Positions 1-8,640 of a stretch of 64,000 nucleotides of DNA are shown in pieces (the first letter of the stretch is position 1; the number at the start of each line of letters is the position of its first letter). This DNA is from an uncultured Rhizobiaceae bacterium (lineage in GTDB: Bacteria; Pseudomonadota; Alphaproteobacteria; Rhizobiales; Rhizobiaceae): NCBI GenBank assembly GCA_951813045.1, contig CATOTF010000002.1, positions 2,294,001 to 2,358,000 of the forward strand, written 5' to 3'. The notes beneath the pieces were generated by a model. That model was not told where the DNA came from, searched no databases, and saw only the letters and a list, made by a program, of their open reading frames with translations. A program made the position numbers and the translations under genes.

Positions 1-352
1 TGAAAATCTGCGCCAACAACAGGGTGAAGAGCGGCATGGTCGCCATCAGGATTGCAGTCAATCCTGCGTCCAAACCCTGCTGTGCCCATGCCAGCAGGGA
101 AAACGGTAATGTGTGACCGAAGAATGCGGACCCCGCAATTGCCCACCAAATTTTCCCCGGTGGCGGGAACCGTTGCCCGGCGGCAAACAACAGGCATAAA
201 AGAACCGCTGCAGCAATTGCTACTCTCATCGTCACCGGTACGGCAGGTGGCAGGGCTTCAACAGCGACTTTAGTTGCCGTGAAGTTCGACGCCAGTATCG
301 CGGCGAGCCCGATCAAAATGGCATAGTCCCAGAAGGATTTGTTGATGGTCAC
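1..352 (-). CDS. EamA/DMT-family transporter, N-terminal part (runs off the window)
   Basis: Reading the minus strand from a GTG at 352 gives an open frame to the window edge with hydrophobic stretches such as WDYAILIGLAAILASNF and LTAILMATMPLFTLLLAQIF. This is the pattern of the first EamA half of drug/metabolite transporters: inner-membrane, about 10 helices, about 300 residues when complete. About 117 residues are visible. The frame is open back to a TTG at 376, which directly follows the ilvB stop, so either start is possible; neither has a strong ribosome binding site. It lies immediately downstream of ilvB on the same strand and is probably co-transcribed. The substrate cannot be told. 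Confidence 0.75.
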   Translation of the reverse strand, partial: MTINKSFWDYAILIGLAAILASNFTATKVAVEALPPAVPVTMRVAIAAAVLLCLLFAAGQRFPPPGKIWWAIAGSAFFGHTLPFSLLAWAQQGLDAGLTAILMATMPLFTLLLAQIF

Positions 353-376
353 GACGGTCGCCGGAGCTTGGCTCAA

Positions 377-2170
377 CTACACCAGCGCTTTGCCCTTTTC
401 ATCGATCACAGAACCGACCGCTTCATCAGTTGCTTCGTCCGGAAGGAGCATCTCGTTATGCGCCTTGCCTGAGGGAATCATCGGAAAGCAATTTGCGAGT
501 GTGACAACACAACAGTCAAAAATCACCGGGCCTGGCGTATCAATCATTTTCTGAATGGCTTCATCCAGATCAGCAGGTTTGTTACAGCGAATTCCCGTTG
601 CCCCATAGGCTTCCGCCAGTTTAACAAAATCCGGCATCGCTTCCGTGTAGGAATTCGAAAGGCGGTTCCCGTGCAGCAATTGCTGCCACTGCCGCACCAT
701 ACCCATATATTCATTGTTCAGGATCATGATTTTCATGTTGCTGCCGTGCTGTAGTGCAGATGACATTTCCTGAATATTCATCTGAACTGAAGCATCTCCA
801 GCAATACAAACTACCAGGGAATCAGGGTGAGCAATCTGAACACCCATCGCCGCAGGCAGACCGTAGCCCATTGTACCCAGTCCACCGGAGGTCATCCACC
901 GGTTGGGTTCTTCAAACCCGTAATATTGCGCAGCCCACATCTGGTGCTGCCCGACTTCGGTCGTGATGTAAGTATCCAGGTTTTTGGTAAGTTCATAAAG
1001 ACGTTCAACCGCCTGCTGAGGCATGATCACGTCTTTATTTTCTTTGTATCCCAATGACTCACGTGTTTTCCAGATACCAATCTGGGCCCACCATTCACTC
1101 AATTCTGCTGCATGCTGATTGCCTTTTCCCGCACGCCAAAGCCGAACCATATCTTCCAGAACAGTACCCACATCTCCGATGATTGGAACGTCTGCATGAA
1201 CCACTTTGTTAATTGAAGAGGGGTCAATATCAATGTGAATGATCTTTGAGTTTGGAGCGAATGCATCGAGACGCCCGGTAATACGGTCGTCAAATCGTGC
1301 ACCAATACAGACCATAACATCGCAATCATGCATGGTCATATTGGCTTCATAGGTACCGTGCATACCCAACATGCCGAGCCAGTTATCTCCGCTGGCCGGG
1401 TAACAACCGAGCCCCATTAATGTGGACGTAATCGGAAAATTGGTCAGCTTCACCAGTTCCCGCAGCAACTGCGTTGCCTCTGGTCCCGAGTTAACAATGC
1501 CACCGCCTGAATAGATAATTGGCCGTTTGGCGTCCTGCATCAGTTCAACTGCAGCTTTGATCTGCACCAGATCACCGGACGTTTTGGGTTGATATGAATT
1601 ATGGTCAAATTCACCGGGCGGATGATAGATGCCGGTTGCGAATTGAACATCCTTTGGAACGTCCACAACAACAGGACCCGGACGCCCATGGGTTGCAACG
1701 TGAAATGCTTCATGCAGAACACGGGCGAGGTCATTGACGTCACTCACAAGCCAATTGTGTTTGGTACACGGGCGGGTAATGCCAACGGTGTCACACTCTT
1801 GAAAAGCATCCGATCCAATCAACGGCGTTGGAACCTGACCAGTAATACAAATGAGCGGAATGGAATCCATCAGCGCATCCTGCAACGGGGTGACGGTGTT
1901 GGTAGCTCCGGGGCCTGACGTCACAAGCAACACACCGGGTTTTCCTGTGGAACGGGCATAACCTTCAGCTGCATGCCCAGCCCCCTGCTCATGGCGAACG
2001 AGAAGGTGACGGACGCTATCCTGCTGATGTAATTCATCATAGATGGGCAAAACCGCCCCGCCTGGATACCCGAACAAATCGGTGACGCCATTGTCGATCA
2101 GAGCTTGAACAACCATTTCCGCCCCTGTCATTTCGCGCGACCCGGCACCACTTTCACTCTTGCTTGCCAT
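377..2170 (-). CDS. ilvB: Acetolactate synthase large subunit
   Basis: 597 residues, the usual length for the catalytic subunit of acetohydroxyacid synthase, which condenses two pyruvates, or pyruvate with 2-oxobutyrate, in valine, leucine and isoleucine synthesis. Three TPP-enzyme domains are present. The N-terminal domain has the catalytic-Glu segment [15 protein letters not shown], the central domain follows, and the C-terminal TPP/Mg motif is GDASVQMN followed by ILNNEY. The start at 2170 is an ATG. It sits behind a leader peptide and attenuator, consistent with control by branched-chain aminoacyl-tRNA. The regulatory subunit gene ilvN/ilvH, normally directly downstream, is not here; an EamA transporter follows instead. 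Confidence 0.95.
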   Translation of the reverse strand: MASKSESGAGSREMTGAEMVVQALIDNGVTDLFGYPGGAVLPIYDELHQQDSVRHLLVRHEQGAGHAAEGYARSTGKPGVLLVTSGPGATNTVTPLQDALMDSIPLICITGQVPTPLIGSDAFQECDTVGITRPCTKHNWLVSDVNDLARVLHEAFHVATHGRPGPVVVDVPKDVQFATGIYHPPGEFDHNSYQPKTSGDLVQIKAAVELMQDAKRPIIYSGGGIVNSGPEATQLLRELVKLTNFPITSTLMGLGCYPASGDNWLGMLGMHGTYEANMTMHDCDVMVCIGARFDDRITGRLDAFAPNSKIIHIDIDPSSINKVVHADVPIIGDVGTVLEDMVRLWRAGKGNQHAAELSEWWAQIGIWKTRESLGYKENKDVIMPQQAVERLYELTKNLDTYITTEVGQHQMWAAQYYGFEEPNRWMTSGGLGTMGYGLPAAMGVQIAHPDSLVVCIAGDASVQMNIQEMSSALQHGSNMKIMILNNEYMGMVRQWQQLLHGNRLSNSYTEAMPDFVKLAEAYGATGIRCNKPADLDEAIQKMIDTPGPVIFDCCVVTLANCFPMIPSGKAHNEMLLPDEATDEAVGSVIDEKGKALV

Positions 2171-2250
2171 TTTTCTCTTCCCGTTCTCTTCATTTTTTAA
2201 AGCCAGGTTTGGCTCTTGTTTCTTTCGGCCAAATTCTCGGTTTGACCAAT

Positions 2251-2274
2251 AAAAAAGGCCCCCGAGGGAGCCTG
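2251..2274 (-). terminator. Attenuator (rho-independent terminator) of the ilvB leader
   Basis: On the minus strand GGCTCC-CTCG-GGGGCC (2274 to 2259) can form a stem of six pairs including one G-T, followed directly by TTTTTTAT (2258 to 2251). It lies between the leader peptide stop (2301) and ilvB (2170), the expected place for a transcription attenuator. A second hairpin, CGTGG...CCACG, overlaps the end of the leader ORF and could serve as the pause or alternative structure. Confidence 0.85.
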
Positions 2275-2300
2275 ACGCGCGTTAGCATTCGTGGTGGAAT

Positions 2301-2351
2301 TTATCCCGCCACGCCAACGCGCTTTCTCACCACTAGTACAATTTTATTCAT
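2301..2351 (-). CDS. ilv leader peptide (attenuation control)
   Basis: A 16-codon ORF, MNKIVLVVRKRVGVAG, ends 130 bp before ilvB. Seven of its 16 residues are branched-chain (one Ile, one Leu, five Val), far above chance. An AGGGAG lies about 13 bases before the ATG. With the downstream U-tailed hairpin it forms a textbook attenuator: ribosome stalling at Val/Ile/Leu codons when charged tRNA is scarce would favour read-through into ilvB. The residues and hairpin are seen; the mechanism is inferred from enterobacterial and alphaproteobacterial ilv leaders. Confidence 0.85.
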   Translation of the reverse strand: MNKIVLVVRKRVGVAG

Positions 2352-2383
2352 CCCGACCCAAGTCTCCCTAAATACCAAAAAGC

Positions 2384-2411
2384 ACAATAGTCTGCCAATT
2401 CTATACGTCAA
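2384..2411 (-). promoter_or_regulatory. Candidate promoter of the ilv leader
   Basis: On the minus strand TTGACG (2411 to 2406), a 16-bp spacer and TATTGT (2389 to 2384) resemble a sigma-70 -35/-10 pair. It lies about 33 bp upstream of the leader-peptide ATG. Assigned by eye; weak -10. Confidence 0.45.
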
Positions 2412-2445
2412 CAGGGCTCGCAAAATAATATCGCAGAACAAGTAA

Positions 2446-3201
2446 TCAGGCACAAACCCGATTACGCCCCAGCCTTTTGGCGGTGTACAGGCGTTTGTCT
2501 GACAGTTCCATAAGGGATTGGGCGGATGATACTCCATCAGCTGTCGACGCAACACCAATCGATACGGTTGGATGCAACGTGATCGAGCCAATCTCGACTT
2601 TCAACCTTCCAATCGTTTCGCATATCCGTTCAGCGAAGGGTTTGATTTGGTCGGTGTCCGGAAATGGAGCGACGATGCAGAATTCTTCTCCGCCTGTTCG
2701 TGCAACGATGTCATATTCTCGCGTAAGACTTTTCAACTTATCAGCCAATCGCCGAAGCACGATATCACCCGCGCTGTGCCCGTGAGTATCGTTCACGTTT
2801 TTGAAATGGTCCAGATCAAGAGTCAGCAGCGCAAGCGGGGCATCGGTAGTATCAAATTCCTTGAGGTATTGTTCCAGCGCATCTTCAAAATATCTTCGAT
2901 TGTACAGCTTCGTGAGCGGATCGGTAACAACTTCAACTTCCAGTTCGGCTGCACGACTTGATAGTTCAATCTGCTCGGCCCGCCATCTCCTGAGAAACGG
3001 CATGGCGACAAATAATCCAAACAGCAGGGTGAAGCCCATAAATAGGAGATAGAATTGTAACAAGCTGAGCGGGCCCATCATCGGGCTTGTTAGGTGGTTT
3101 TCGCTATTTGGCTGGTTAAGGAAAATATACACGGAAAAAGCAATACTGCCAGCCGTCCCGGCAGCAAAAACCCAATACGCAATATCAGAGCATTTTTTCA
3201 T
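2446..3201 (-). CDS. Diguanylate cyclase (GGDEF domain, membrane-anchored)
   Basis: 251 residues from the ATG at 3201; a TTG at 3234 would add 11. Two membrane segments (IAYWVFAAGTAGSIAFSVYIF and LLQFYLLFMGFTLLFGLFVA) are followed by a short linker helix and a GGDEF domain. The A-site reads GGEEF, an active variant. REYD, five residues upstream, fits the RxxD inhibitory c-di-GMP site. Nearby LDLDHFKNVND and the C-terminal SIGVAS and DKRLYTAKRLGRNRV are family hallmarks. It should make cyclic di-GMP from two GTP at the inner membrane; there is no recognisable sensor domain. It ends about 95 bp upstream of the ilv leader peptide. Confidence 0.9.
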   Translation of the reverse strand: MKKCSDIAYWVFAAGTAGSIAFSVYIFLNQPNSENHLTSPMMGPLSLLQFYLLFMGFTLLFGLFVAMPFLRRWRAEQIELSSRAAELEVEVVTDPLTKLYNRRYFEDALEQYLKEFDTTDAPLALLTLDLDHFKNVNDTHGHSAGDIVLRRLADKLKSLTREYDIVARTGGEEFCIVAPFPDTDQIKPFAERICETIGRLKVEIGSITLHPTVSIGVASTADGVSSAQSLMELSDKRLYTAKRLGRNRVCA

Positions 3202-3409
3202 TCGCTTATGACCGAGTACCCGGTGATCGCCCAATGCACCGATTTATTTTATCCAACAGAATTATTTCGATTTGTAATCTAGCAACAAATCGTAAAGGAC
3301 ACGATAATCAAAAACGAACCGACAAGAACAAATTTGGTGATTGTAATATGACAGTTTAACCACTTGATTCTTTGTACTTAAGAACAAAAATTACGCTTAA
3401 CAACTTACA

Positions 3410-4327
3410 CTATTCACCGGAGCTAACCACATTCCAGCTCTCATCAAACTGCCCTCTGAACCAGGTCGACTGCCGTTTTGCATATTGTCGCGTGGCGGTT
3501 TTTAATTTTTCCAGCGCCTCATCCAACGATATTTCTCCACGCAGATACCCGCCGAGTTGCGACACGCCAATTGCCTTGAGAACAGTCGCATAATCTGGAA
3601 GACATAGTTTCATCAAATCTGCCACTTCCTCCAGCGCGCCTTCCTTGACCATCTGTTCTGAACGCAGGTTAATGCGTTCATGGAGCAATTTTCGTTCAGG
3701 CAACAAAACGATTTTGGAAACGTTTTTTGATACTAGTATACCGTCCGCCACTCGAACATTTTGAAAATGCGCAAGTGGATACCCCGTCGCGCGGATAACC
3801 TCCAGCGCGCGAGTGATCCGATGGCTATCTCCGGGTTTTAACTTTGCAGCACCATCCGGATCTAATGATGCCAACTTATTGTGCAGAGCTTCACTGCCCC
3901 GCTCCAACAGACCGTCGCGAATTTCCTGCCGTAAGGCAGCTGGAATATCCGGCGTAGCTGCTAAACCTTCCACCAGCGCTTTGAAATAGAGACCAGTACC
4001 ACCAACAAAGATTGGCACTTTATTCCTATCCCAAATATCCCGGGCAATCGGTTCCGCATCACTGAGCCAGCGGGCCACAGAATAGGCTTCTTCAATCTGG
4101 GCATAACCGTAGAGATGATGTGGAACTCGTTGTAAATCATCGGCAGACGGACGGGCGGATAATACATTCAGCACCGGATATATCTGCATAGAGTCGGTGT
4201 TGATGATCTCCCCTTCCCATTTTTCAGCCAGCTCCACAGCAAGCTTGGACTTGCCGCTTGCGGTCGGGCCAGCTATCAAAATCGCATCGGGTCTTTGTAC
4301 CAAGTTTAACATTTCAATTATTTTCAT
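3410..4327 (-). CDS. miaA: tRNA dimethylallyltransferase
   Basis: Transfers a dimethylallyl group to A37 of tRNAs reading UNN codons. The N-terminal P-loop GPTASGKS follows MKIIEMLNLVQRPDAILIA. DSMQIYP and the VGGTGLYFKALVEGL segment are typical MiaA motifs. The frame is open to 4426, but the upstream residues are not MiaA-like; the ATG at 4327 (305 residues) or 4312 fits the family length of about 300. The ATG at 4327 shares bases with the divergent serB ATG (CATG), so each gene's promoter must lie inside the other or upstream of it. Confidence 0.93.
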   Translation of the reverse strand: MKIIEMLNLVQRPDAILIAGPTASGKSKLAVELAEKWEGEIINTDSMQIYPVLNVLSARPSADDLQRVPHHLYGYAQIEEAYSVARWLSDAEPIARDIWDRNKVPIFVGGTGLYFKALVEGLAATPDIPAALRQEIRDGLLERGSEALHNKLASLDPDGAAKLKPGDSHRITRALEVIRATGYPLAHFQNVRVADGILVSKNVSKIVLLPERKLLHERINLRSEQMVKEGALEEVADLMKLCLPDYATVLKAIGVSQLGGYLRGEISLDEALEKLKTATRQYAKRQSTWFRGQFDESWNVVSSGE

Positions 4328-5216
4328 GTCTTTTTCCGACCGAGTCGTAACGTTGATCGCCAATCCAGCCAATCCCTGTCTTACACGAGAACTGACGGAA
4401 CCAATTGCCGAGATACTGAACGCCAACGGCCTCTATTTCCTGGCAGACGGAATAGCTTGCGACCTTCCCCTGCCGGATAGCACGCTTGAAGTCGAAGAAA
4501 AACTTCGCTCCCGGCTAAACGGTTACCCAATTGATTGGGTCGTACAGCATGCTGATGAGCGACGTAAAAAAGTGCTGATCGCCGACATGGATTCTACGAT
4601 GATTCAACAGGAATGCATTGATGAATTGGCAGCCGAAGCGGGCATTGGGGATCACGTCGCAGAAATAACCGCACGCGCCATGCGCGGTGAGCTGGAGTTC
4701 GAACCGGCACTACGCGAAAGGGTCGGCCTGTTGAAAGGACACCCGCGCGAAATCATTGAGACAGTTCTGGAATCTCGTATTTCTCTTATGCCGGGTGGTG
4801 GAGAGCTTGTGGCCACAATGAAACACTTCGGTGCATATTGCGCCCTCGTTTCCGGCGGGTTTACCCAGTTTACCGCTGCCATCGCCGCAAAACTCGGGTT
4901 TGATGAAAATCGCGCTAATACGTTCGAGTTTGTGGACGGCACTTTCTCAGGATCGGTCATCCCGCCAATTTTAGGCCGCGAGGCTAAAGTTGAAGCGTTG
5001 AACGATATCGCTGAAAAGGGTGGCGTTGAAGCGAACGACTTCATTGCGGTGGGGGACGGCGCGAATGATCTTGGTATGTTGCAGCTGGCCGGGAGTGGTG
5101 TTGCGCTACACGCAAAACCGATCGTCGCTGAGCAAGCTCGGTTTCGTATCGACCATGGCGACCTCACCGCCCTGCTCCATATTCAAGGTTATCGCAAATC
5201 GGATTTTGTAACGTGA
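4326..5216 (+). CDS. serB: Phosphoserine phosphatase
   Basis: 296 residues, the last step of serine synthesis (phosphoserine to serine). HAD-family motif I is DMDSTM (Asp87 nucleophile, Asp89), motif II lies in ALVSGGFTQF, and motifs III/IV in GDGANDLGML. An N-terminal ACT-like region of about 80 residues is normal for proteobacterial SerB. The ATG at 4326 is chosen because the product then begins MSFSDRVVTLIANPANP, as in alphaproteobacterial homologues. No good Shine-Dalgarno is visible. The last codons overlap the GTG start of the next gene (GTGA). Confidence 0.94.
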   Translation: MSFSDRVVTLIANPANPCLTRELTEPIAEILNANGLYFLADGIACDLPLPDSTLEVEEKLRSRLNGYPIDWVVQHADERRKKVLIADMDSTMIQQECIDELAAEAGIGDHVAEITARAMRGELEFEPALRERVGLLKGHPREIIETVLESRISLMPGGGELVATMKHFGAYCALVSGGFTQFTAAIAAKLGFDENRANTFEFVDGTFSGSVIPPILGREAKVEALNDIAEKGGVEANDFIAVGDGANDLGMLQLAGSGVALHAKPIVAEQARFRIDHGDLTALLHIQGYRKSDFVT

Positions 5217-5791
5217 AAACCAACGTCACTCTTAAAACGGAGCGTCTCATCATTCGCCCCTGGACGTTAAGTGAGTCAGACCGCAACTTTTTTCATCTCA
5301 TACACAGCGATAAAGACGTCCGTCGGTTCTATCCCGAACTATTGGACCGTAAATCTGCTGACGAGAGGTTGGAGGCACTTGTCGCCAGGGCGTCTGCCAA
5401 CGCGTTCGACTGGGGGGTGGCGTGCTTGAAGGACACTGGCGAGCAATTGGGTTTCACCGGGCTCGCCCATGTGAATTACGAAACGCCATTCACGCCCGCC
5501 GTCGAAACCGGGTGGATGTACGCAAGGTCCGCTTGGGGAAAAGGCTACGCCACAGAGGCGGCACTAGCACTTCTGAGTCACGGTTTCGAAGACCTGAAGC
5601 TGCCGGAAATCGTTGCCTTTGCCGTGCATAATAATCACGCGTCCATATCTGTGATGAAGCGTATCGGGTTAATTCACGATACCAATAGCAATTTCGATCA
5701 TCCACGCGTTCCAGATTCACAAGGACATTTGAGGCGACACGTGTTGTATCGATTGACCTTCGATCAATGGGCGTCAAATCAAACCAAATAA
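5213..5791 (+). CDS. GNAT N-acetyltransferase (RimJ/RimL type)
   Basis: 192 residues beginning TERLIIRPWTLSESD, the usual opening of RimJ/RimL-like acetyltransferases. The acetyl-CoA loop is seen around WGKGYATEAALALLSHGF, and the C-terminal HNNHASISVMKRIGL is typical. These enzymes acetylate protein N-termini or small amines; the substrate is unknown. The GTG start at 5213 overlaps the serB stop, so the two are translationally coupled. Confidence 0.85.
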   Translation: MKTNVTLKTERLIIRPWTLSESDRNFFHLIHSDKDVRRFYPELLDRKSADERLEALVARASANAFDWGVACLKDTGEQLGFTGLAHVNYETPFTPAVETGWMYARSAWGKGYATEAALALLSHGFEDLKLPEIVAFAVHNNHASISVMKRIGLIHDTNSNFDHPRVPDSQGHLRRHVLYRLTFDQWASNQTK

Positions 5792-5801
5792 TAGGGCCAA
5801 T

Positions 5802-5832
5802 AAAAAAGCCCGCCAGGAAGACAGGCTTTTTT
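5802..5832. terminator. Bidirectional rho-independent terminator
   Basis: AAAAAAGCC (5802 to 5810) and GGCTTTTTT (5824 to 5832) form a perfect 9-bp inverted repeat between the convergent GNAT and degP genes. It gives a stem with a T-run in both directions. Confidence 0.9.
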
Positions 5833-5858
5833 CCGCTTTAATGAGGTATGCTGGCGTC

Positions 5859-7367
5859 CTATTTGAGGCTCAAAACAACAAAGCCTAATTGTCCGTCCTT
5901 CGCAGCTACCAGCAATAGTGCTTTCTTACGACCTTCTTTCTTTAAAGAGGCTAGCCGTTTCTCAACATCTTCCGGACTGTTGATAGATTCCTGACCAATT
6001 TCAGAAATAACACTGCCTGCAACAATACCTTTCTCAGCAGCGGAGGAGCCTGGTTCAACTTTCGTTATCAGCGCCCCTTTTATGTCTTCAGAAATCGAAT
6101 ATTCCGCCCGTGTCTCGTCATTAAGTTCGCCGAAGGTCATTCCCAAAGCCACAAGGGCTTTTGGTTCATCTGACTTTTCCGAATCGGAAGAATTGGCCTT
6201 CGCGATCAGCTTTTCACCGTCTTCAAGCCGTCCAAGCGTAACGGCAACCGTCTCTTCTTTTCCTTTCCGCAGGACAACTACATCAACGGCCTTCCCTACG
6301 GTTGTCTCAGCAACAATCCTTGGTAGGTCGCGCATTTGAGCGATATTTTGTCCATCAAATGTAAGGATAACATCGCCCACCAATATGCCAGAATTTTTTG
6401 CCGGTCCTTTTGGCGTTAGGCCTGCCACAAGCGCACCCCGCGCTTCTTTCATTGACAGGCTTTCAGCGATGTCGTCGGTCACCGGCTGAATACTCACACC
6501 AAGCCAGCCCCGGCGGGTCTCGCCAAATTCACGTAATTGATCAATGACATTCATCGCCAGATCGGACGGAATGGAAAACCCCAACCCAATCGATCCACCG
6601 GAAGGTGAAATAATTGCGGTATTAATACCAATCACTTCCCCATCCATATTAAACAATGGTCCACCGGAGTTCCCCCGGTTAATAGCTGCATCGGTTTGTA
6701 TAAAGCTGTCGTATGGCCCTGAACGAATATCCCGATTAATTGCCGAAACAATTCCCAGCGTAACAGAGCTACCCTGTCCAAACGGGTTACCGATCGCCAT
6801 CACCCAATCTCCAACACGAGACTTGGCGGATTTTCCGAAAGGCACCGCTTGCAGAGGATTAGGAGGTTTGACCCTCAAGACTGCAATATCGGTCTTTGGG
6901 TCGGTTCCAATCACTTCCGCCACAAGCTTGGAGCCATCGGTAAAATCGACGGTGATTTCATCTGCATCTGCGATCACATGGTTGTTCGTGATGATAATGC
7001 CTTCCGGATCAATTACAAATCCGGAACCGAGAGATTGTACTTTGCGTGATTGACGGCGATTACCGCCGTCTTGTTGTTGTTTAAAGAAGTCGTCAAAAAA
7101 CTCCTGGAAGGGCGAGCCATCAGGGACTTGTGGCCGGGGTGCGCTTCCATTCCCGCTGCCTTTGACATTCTGTGAAGTCGAAATATTAACCACCGCGCCC
7201 AACAGACTATCTGCAAGATCCGCAACCGATACAGGGCCTGCCGCATGAACGGCGCCGTCTAGCATGGAATTACCAGAAGAATGGGGCGATGGCCCACTTA
7301 CCAACACCGCACCGGCCGTCAGTGCCAGCGCTAACAGCGGTGCTTTCCAGAATTTAGAAATTGTCAT
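5859..7367 (-). CDS. degP: Periplasmic serine endoprotease DegP/HtrA family (Do protease)
   Basis: 502 residues. An N-terminal signal segment (KFWKAPLLALALTAGAVLVSG) exports it. The trypsin-like domain carries the triad His130 (TNNHVIADAD), Asp160 (DPKTDIAVL) and Ser234 (RGNSGGPL). Two PDZ domains follow (about 285 to 370 and 400 to 500), the first containing RRGWLGVSIQPV. A Gln/Gly/Arg-rich loop near 85 to 110 matches the LA loop. It degrades or refolds misfolded periplasmic proteins. It lies downstream of hflK-hflC-DUF2065, a common alphaproteobacterial order, with a 149-bp gap that may hold its own promoter. Confidence 0.95.
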   Translation of the reverse strand: MTISKFWKAPLLALALTAGAVLVSGPSPHSSGNSMLDGAVHAAGPVSVADLADSLLGAVVNISTSQNVKGSGNGSAPRPQVPDGSPFQEFFDDFFKQQQDGGNRRQSRKVQSLGSGFVIDPEGIIITNNHVIADADEITVDFTDGSKLVAEVIGTDPKTDIAVLRVKPPNPLQAVPFGKSAKSRVGDWVMAIGNPFGQGSSVTLGIVSAINRDIRSGPYDSFIQTDAAINRGNSGGPLFNMDGEVIGINTAIISPSGGSIGLGFSIPSDLAMNVIDQLREFGETRRGWLGVSIQPVTDDIAESLSMKEARGALVAGLTPKGPAKNSGILVGDVILTFDGQNIAQMRDLPRIVAETTVGKAVDVVVLRKGKEETVAVTLGRLEDGEKLIAKANSSDSEKSDEPKALVALGMTFGELNDETRAEYSISEDIKGALITKVEPGSSAAEKGIVAGSVISEIGQESINSPEDVEKRLASLKKEGRKKALLLVAAKDGQLGFVVLSLK

Positions 7368-7516
7368 TCGATCGAACTCCCGAGAATAATTCTTTAACTG
7401 CGTTTCTTCGCATAATCAGTGACCATCAAGCCCGAAACATCATGGCGAGAAAAGGGGGCATTGATCATTTAAACTCACGATTTACTTATTAATCGAACCT
7501 GATGTCGAGCAATACA

Positions 7517-7708
7517 TCACCCACGCACCAGCCAAACCAAAAACACGCCAATACACATCGCAATCAGGCCAAACTTACGCAGGACCTCCTCGTCCATCTG
7601 ACTAACATTATACGCCATGCGTTTGGCCGCAGACGGGGCGCCCGCATAAAGCACACCTTCCACGGCCAAAAAAACACCAACAATACTCAGCAGTTCAACC
7701 ACTGGCAA
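7517..7708 (-). CDS. DUF2065 small membrane protein
   Basis: 63 residues with two hydrophobic helices (ELLSIVGVFLAVEGVLYAG and KFGLIAMCIGVFLVWLVRG) around a short polar loop. This is the shape of the DUF2065 (YjeT-like) family, whose genes usually sit next to hflC. It lies 23 bp downstream of hflC on the same strand and is almost certainly in its operon. Function is unknown; a role with the HflKC membrane complex is inferred only from position. Confidence 0.8.
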   Translation of the reverse strand: MPVVELLSIVGVFLAVEGVLYAGAPSAAKRMAYNVSQMDEEVLRKFGLIAMCIGVFLVWLVRG

Positions 7709-7731
7709 AACTTCGAGTCAGAACTGCAGCC

Positions 7732-8640
7732 CTAATTCCCACTTGCAGGAGCCTTTGGTTTTGCACCATTTGCATCCTGGAAGAAGTTGAAGAACTCGGA
7801 ATTTGGCGAAAGCACAAGCGTAGTATCCGAATTTTCCAGCGCTTCCTTGTAAGCTAACATCGAGCGGTAGAATGAGAAGAATTCGGAATCCCTAGTATAA
7901 GCTTCGGCGAAAATCCGGTTGCGTTCCCCCTCCCCTTCGCCACGAATAATCTCAGCCTCACGCTGCGCTTCAGCTTTAATCTCAACAACTTGACGATCTG
8001 CAGACGCTCTAATACGGCGCGCGGCTTCCTGACCACGGGCGCGAATACGCTCAGCTTCCGCCAAACGTTCTGCACTCATACGCAAGAAAGTTTGGTCGGA
8101 GACTTCTGACGTCAAATCGGTACGACGCACACGTACATCCACAACTTCAATACCGAGGTTTTCCGCTTCCGGACGCATCTGGTTACGAACAGATAACATC
8201 ATCTCAGCACGTTTTTCAGAAAGTGCCGCTTCAAAACCACGGCCACCATATTCCTGACGCAAAGCAGCATCGAGACGTGAGCGTAGTCTTGTTTCAGCCT
8301 GTTGCACGGAAGCGCCAACCTGTTGGCGGAATTTGGTGGCATCCGAAATCCGGTACGTCATAAACGCATCGACTTCATAAAACTTACCACCGGCAACCTG
8401 AACACGAATGTCATCAAGATCGAAGCGCAATAGACGGTCTTCAATGATCAGAACCGTATCAAGACCGGCAAAACCAAACGGTAACTTAAAGTTAAGGCCC
8501 GGTTCTTTTTCAACGCGAACAATTTCACCAAACCGCAATACAATCGCTTGTTCCCGTTCGTTCACTACGAAGAAAGCGCTCCAAAGGGTAAGCACAACAA
8601 CAGCGACAATACCCAGCAATAATCCAAGACGGTTACCCAT
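7732..8640 (-). CDS. hflC: HflC, band-7/SPFH membrane protease regulator
   Basis: 302 residues. One N-terminal membrane helix (LGLLLGIVAVVVLTLWSAFFVV) is followed by an SPFH domain starting NEREQAIVLRFGEIVR. A charged Ala/Glu/Arg-rich helical region (residues about 190 to 250) follows, as in HflC. With HflK it forms a large inner-membrane assembly that holds FtsH and restrains its proteolysis. The ATG overlaps the hflK stop by one base (TAATG), showing tight coupling. Confidence 0.95.
   Translation of the reverse strand: MGNRLGLLLGIVAVVVLTLWSAFFVVNEREQAIVLRFGEIVRVEKEPGLNFKLPFGFAGLDTVLIIEDRLLRFDLDDIRVQVAGGKFYEVDAFMTYRISDATKFRQQVGASVQQAETRLRSRLDAALRQEYGGRGFEAALSEKRAEMMLSVRNQMRPEAENLGIEVVDVRVRRTDLTSEVSDQTFLRMSAERLAEAERIRARGQEAARRIRASADRQVVEIKAEAQREAEIIRGEGEGERNRIFAEAYTRDSEFFSFYRSMLAYKEALENSDTTLVLSPNSEFFNFFQDANGAKPKAPASGN

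Noticed and set aside
4652-5167. 171-codon minus ORF inside serB
   Set aside because: Antisense shadow of serB; Ser/Pro/Ala-rich composition and no motif.
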